Shown one piece after another: positions 60,201 through 64,000 of a stretch of DNA of 64,000 nt. Numbering within the stretch: the stretch's first letter is position 1; each line of letters opens with the position of its first letter. The stretch is from positions 104,010,194-104,074,193 of the forward strand of contig OW804096.1 in assembly GCA_942159475.1 (NCBI GenBank). Direction: 5' to 3'. Under the pieces are notes generated by a model. The model ran no database searches and was not told the DNA's origin. It saw nothing but the letters and a program-made list of their open reading frames with translations. A program made the position numbers and the translations under genes. This stretch comes from Sthenelais limicola. Lineage: Eukaryota > Annelida > Polychaeta > Phyllodocida > Sigalionidae.

Positions 60201-63200
60201 CAGGGAGGGGGGATTTATTTATTGCCCACGTGGTTTGAAAATGGGCTGATGGGCATAGTTCTGCAGAGGCAATTAATTACTTTGGATGAGGGAACAAATG
60301 AGGAAGGGTAGGAGAGAGGAGGGCGAGGGGTCAGGGGCGGTCAGTTGGGAGGAGAACGGAGAGGCGACCACAGACGTCGTTAACTCGATTACCACAGGCA
60401 AGAAGGGGAGGTGTGTGTTTAGGGGGTGGGGGCTCCTATATGCTTAGTTGTGAAAATGTTACTTTGTTATAACCCTCCTCTCAAACCCTACAACGCCCTA
60501 AATTTATGACTTCAGGGAAAAGGTGACCACAGAATTTGAGATACGGACCCTGGATTCGATCAGTGCTTCCGCGTTCTAAGATCAACATAACTTAAAGAAA
60601 AGATTGGCATGCAGGCGTAAATAGTGTCCCTATGAGGTGCGAAAACTTGGTCAAAATCGGCTGAAATGTGGCCTCAGTATATAGAACACGACAAATGTAG
60701 ACTGGATCCAACGGACCCAATAATTAACGACTATTTAGACTGGAGTGACAGGAAAACATATAATAGCTTATAATCCTGAAGCAGATTCCTTGCATGAACC
60801 AGGGAAAACAATATTCATGGTACATGCAGTAGTAGCAAGTGTAATCAATTATATTAAAGAAGATTCCTTTGAAATTGGTGCTACTTTGGTTAATCTTAAA
60901 GCGTAAGGAAAGGGATAGGCGAAATGAATGGATATGTATACCCTTAGATTAAGGTATACCATAGTTAATAATTATCTCTTAGTGTTATTTATCTCTTAGT
61001 GATGATTATCTCTTAGAGTTTCATCTCTGGTCCCCCAATGTTTTCATTATGTAGCAATACACGCATATTATGCTATTTTATATCAACGGCAAACATCCCA
61101 AAATAGTGAAAGGTACAGCACCATAAGGTCTCACTCACTCTGCATAAAATCATATCAGAAAGAAATATACCATGGGTCTAAAAAGAAATTTCAGTGTGGC
61201 GACCCAGCTCCCTACAATCAGGTAAGCCATGCACCCAGCGTTTCATCACTTAGTTATCAGTCCGGCTCAGACCATGTGGTGAGAGTCCTTCCAGAAGAGA
61301 CCATAACTTGGTTTAGAAATCCATTCTTATCTTGAAACGGGGGAACCAGGCCGGGTGTCCACAGAGGCTCGGGGTGCGGGGGGGGGGGGGGGGGGGGGGG
61401 GCGGACGATACTCGACAAAGGTACATGTTGGGTGACCCGCTAAGGTATAGGTAAGGGTGGGTACTACTTAGAGGGAGGGATTGGTGGGTGGGTGGGAGGT
61501 TGAAGGCCAATTTGTGGCCCCTGGATCCGTCGCGCCAAGCAAGGCCTTTGATTGGGTCGGGTCAAGGACATGACTGGATCATCTGCCTGTTGTAGTGAAT
61601 GTTCCCCAAACCAGTGTGACACGTAAATGCTGTCCAGCAGGCAGAGGGAATGTACTCCCTTCAATCTCCGTGGTATACCATAGAAAGTTGTGCAACTGCA
61701 TTCGCCACCCCACTGCAACGAAGAACTTTATGCGGACCCGGCCAACGGCATTGTTGGAGCTTGACCACCATTTTATTGTACTACTAAGAAGAAGGTCTGC
61801 ATCTGTGCTGTCATTACCACTCAGAGGGCTTAATTCTGAGCCAATCAGGTTCTAATGAATGATTAGATAATAATGATGAAAAATGCGAGTGGGTGGTAAT
61901 CGCTGTAATGCAGTGTAATTAATTCTGACAAGGTAATAGTATAGTGTAAAAAGAATTACACAATGATTTATTACTTTAATTCTTATTCCACGCTGGAATG
62001 AGAGGCAGCAAAAAGGCTTCAGCAGATGAAATTGTACGAGGAAAACAGATATATCAGTAGCCAAATCATTACAGAGAAACAGCGAATTAGTATAGATAAG
62101 ATAGTGATAAAATATAAGAAAGGAACTGCATTGAGGCACGCATTGGTGCATCTGATGGTAAATCGTTTCTTATTGAAAATTAGGAAGGCAAATATCAAAC
62201 GGGGGACATTCTTCCAGACAAGGAATGTATGAGGAATCCTAGACAAATTAACAATTACTGATCTTTGGGTATTGCAAAAATACAGGTTACAATCTACCAA
62301 TACACATACACATATTGAAATAGCGTTGGGAGAGTAATATACAGAACATATATATTATATGCACACAAGAGCAATTTTAAATTAAAATCTATGGCGATAA
62401 TTTGTTACAGAATTATGTTTTGTACTGGGATCATATATCACATAATATATAATACATCTAGCAAAGATATTTAAGTAATGCAATATTAAGACCGACTAGA
62501 CTATACGCGTCTTGTAGGCAGCGGCTTTCCATAGGGTTAAGCATTGCGGGCTTTGATGTTTACTGTCTACAGGACGCATAGTGTGTAGCATATAATGTAT
62601 AACATTTCTTGTCCAGATGTTCCTTTCCTATGTTCAGTGTAGGGTGTTGGGTGTGTGTGGGCCATCACGCGGGGAGTACATTTAAAAGTTTTAGAATGAA
62701 TCATTTGTACGTTGAATCCCAATAGGCAAACGATGCACAATACGTGTACATGTACATGCAACAACTATCATCTCGCGACAGACGGCCGAATGCAGAGCTG
62801 CAAACCTATTCACTTAGGAGTGGGGCTATAGTAATCGAGCGGGTGCCTGGGAGACAAAGAACCAGGAGGTCAAGCGCCTGGAAGACCCTCGCCAGAAAAT
62901 TGAGTGAACGAGCATCTGGAGACACATGGGGAGATTCACGCTAAGTATGTGAAACAAACATATTTTGTCTGTGTTGTGGTCAGACACCAGATGATGGGCG
63001 GGCGGGGGCGGTGAAGGGGAGGGGATGGCACAGGGCAGATCCAACAGTGAGAGTTACAACTCATATCAATGTATTATCATAATGCTTTCTGGGTAATCGT
63101 AAACTGAAGACTGCCATGAAAAACAAATATAGATCCATACATATGGGGTAAGACAAGAGTCACAAGTATTAGCTTGTATGAAGCGGACTTTCAATTATTC

Positions 63201-64000
63201 AAATTATATATTCTTTTAAATATAAGTATAAATCATTTATATTGTTTAACTATAACTATAAATACAGTACAGGTATAAGTACAAGTGTATAACTCGATAA
63301 ATTATAATATAAAGGGGGGGGGGGATGGAGAGAAAAAGTACCATAAACCATTATGACAACTCATAAAATATCCCCATTTCATCATTAAATAATAAAAATA
63401 TATATCATTGTGAACTAAATTTCTCATAGAGAAAATCTTTTATTTTTCCTGACAGTTGTACCATATAATCCCAAGACATTATCATAATGTTTGAACTGGT
63501 GACCGAATCACGATATCATTATTATGATACCTAAATAATAATTTAGAAAATGCCTGTCTGGAATCCGTGAATAATTTTCTCAGTGTTAAATCTCCATAGA
63601 GAATTTCGATCGAAATGCTATCATAAAATCATCAAAATCTCTTAAGAAATTTAACTAAAATGAAATTCATGCAATATACCATTTAATTACGAACTTGGTA
63701 CATCATAAGAAAGCCACTTTGAAAGATATTTTGCTTGTACAGACCTAAAAATCTTTCGCAGAAACTCCAGATAAATCCTAAATCTCCTATGTCCGATTCG
63801 GATAATAAAATTAAATTTAGAACCGATTTTATCACTCAAATTCCAACGAACATAATGATATTTTACTGCCAAGACTTTAACGGCAGATGGTCAGACCCGT
63901 TTTACAACTAGATTTAAAACAATGAAATGTCGATTTAAAAATCGCCATTGACAAGGCATTCGTTGCAGCACTGAAGCCTATGGGCAGACATTTAAACACC
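57214..64000. other. No gene supported
   Basis: AT-rich, motif-free sequence. Items seen are an ACTAGCATTGCACCCGTGC word at 59486 (possible retroelement end), a run of about 23 G at 61379-61401, and a Ser/Arg-rich frame at 62744-62944 that could be an exon but lacks clear splice sites. A second G-run lies near 63314. Confidence 0.45.
61379..61401 (+). repeat. poly(G) run
   Basis: About 23 consecutive G residues. Confidence 0.95.

Noticed and set aside
62744..62944. Arg/Ser-rich frame that could be an exon
   Set aside because: No clear acceptor or donor and no recognisable family; support too weak.

Overview
The window looks like intergenic (or intronic) DNA from an animal nuclear genome, most likely a marine invertebrate. 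It is AT-rich, has no operons or ribosome-binding sites, and is packed with non-LTR retrotransposons, fold-back and TIR elements, minisatellites and microsatellites. One stretch looks like a spliced terminal exon. The phylum cannot be fixed from sequence alone. A recurrent TAGGCCTA palindrome in the first 15 kb and a TGAGTGAG-type SINE-like head near 15.1 kb are compatible with marine deuterostomes or molluscs, but that is a weak inference.

Layout. 1-16 kb is almost gene-free, with a reverse-transcriptase (RT) relic at 9.73-9.95 kb and one copy of a 338-bp dispersed repeat at 15.35 kb. 16.8-23.2 kb is a nearly complete, young-looking L1/Tx1-like LINE. Its ORF1 has a coiled coil, an RRM/CTD-like RNA-binding region and a C-terminal NADAR (YbiA-like, ADP-ribose-processing) domain; ORF2 has an APE endonuclease, an RT and a CCHC motif. 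This LINE is the highlight of the window. 23.6-24.1 kb is a degenerate GTTGGTCG/poly-A array. 25.7-28.0 kb is a 5'-truncated second LINE. 29.44-29.88 kb is an almost perfect palindrome built from smaller palindromes. 31-33.2 kb is simple-sequence DNA. 33.75-34.5 kb holds a gag-like Cys/His ORF. 36.8-40.1 kb has a second (inverted) copy of the 338-bp repeat, ACATACACCCATG minisatellites and a tRNA-like SINE head.

41.4-42.45 kb is a TIR element full of AGAACCCTT motifs. 43.2-43.46 kb (minus strand) is the only good candidate host exon. 44.6-48.2 kb is a decayed third LINE with APE and RT, and 49.4-51.3 kb (minus strand) is a fourth, truncated LINE abutting a 200-bp fold-back MITE. 52.2-52.77 kb is a GACTTT/AAAGTC array that switches strand in its middle. 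53.85-56.76 kb is a TA-flanked TIR element that contains a LINE 3' fragment, which is itself split by an 860-bp TIR element. 57.1-57.2 kb has four CArG-box matches. The rest to 64 kb shows nothing convincing.

The genes do not form a pathway. They are independent mobile elements. Within the 16.8-kb LINE, ORF1 would coat the element RNA, ORF2 would nick target DNA and reverse-transcribe, and the NADAR domain would add an ADP-ribose-related activity whose purpose is unknown.
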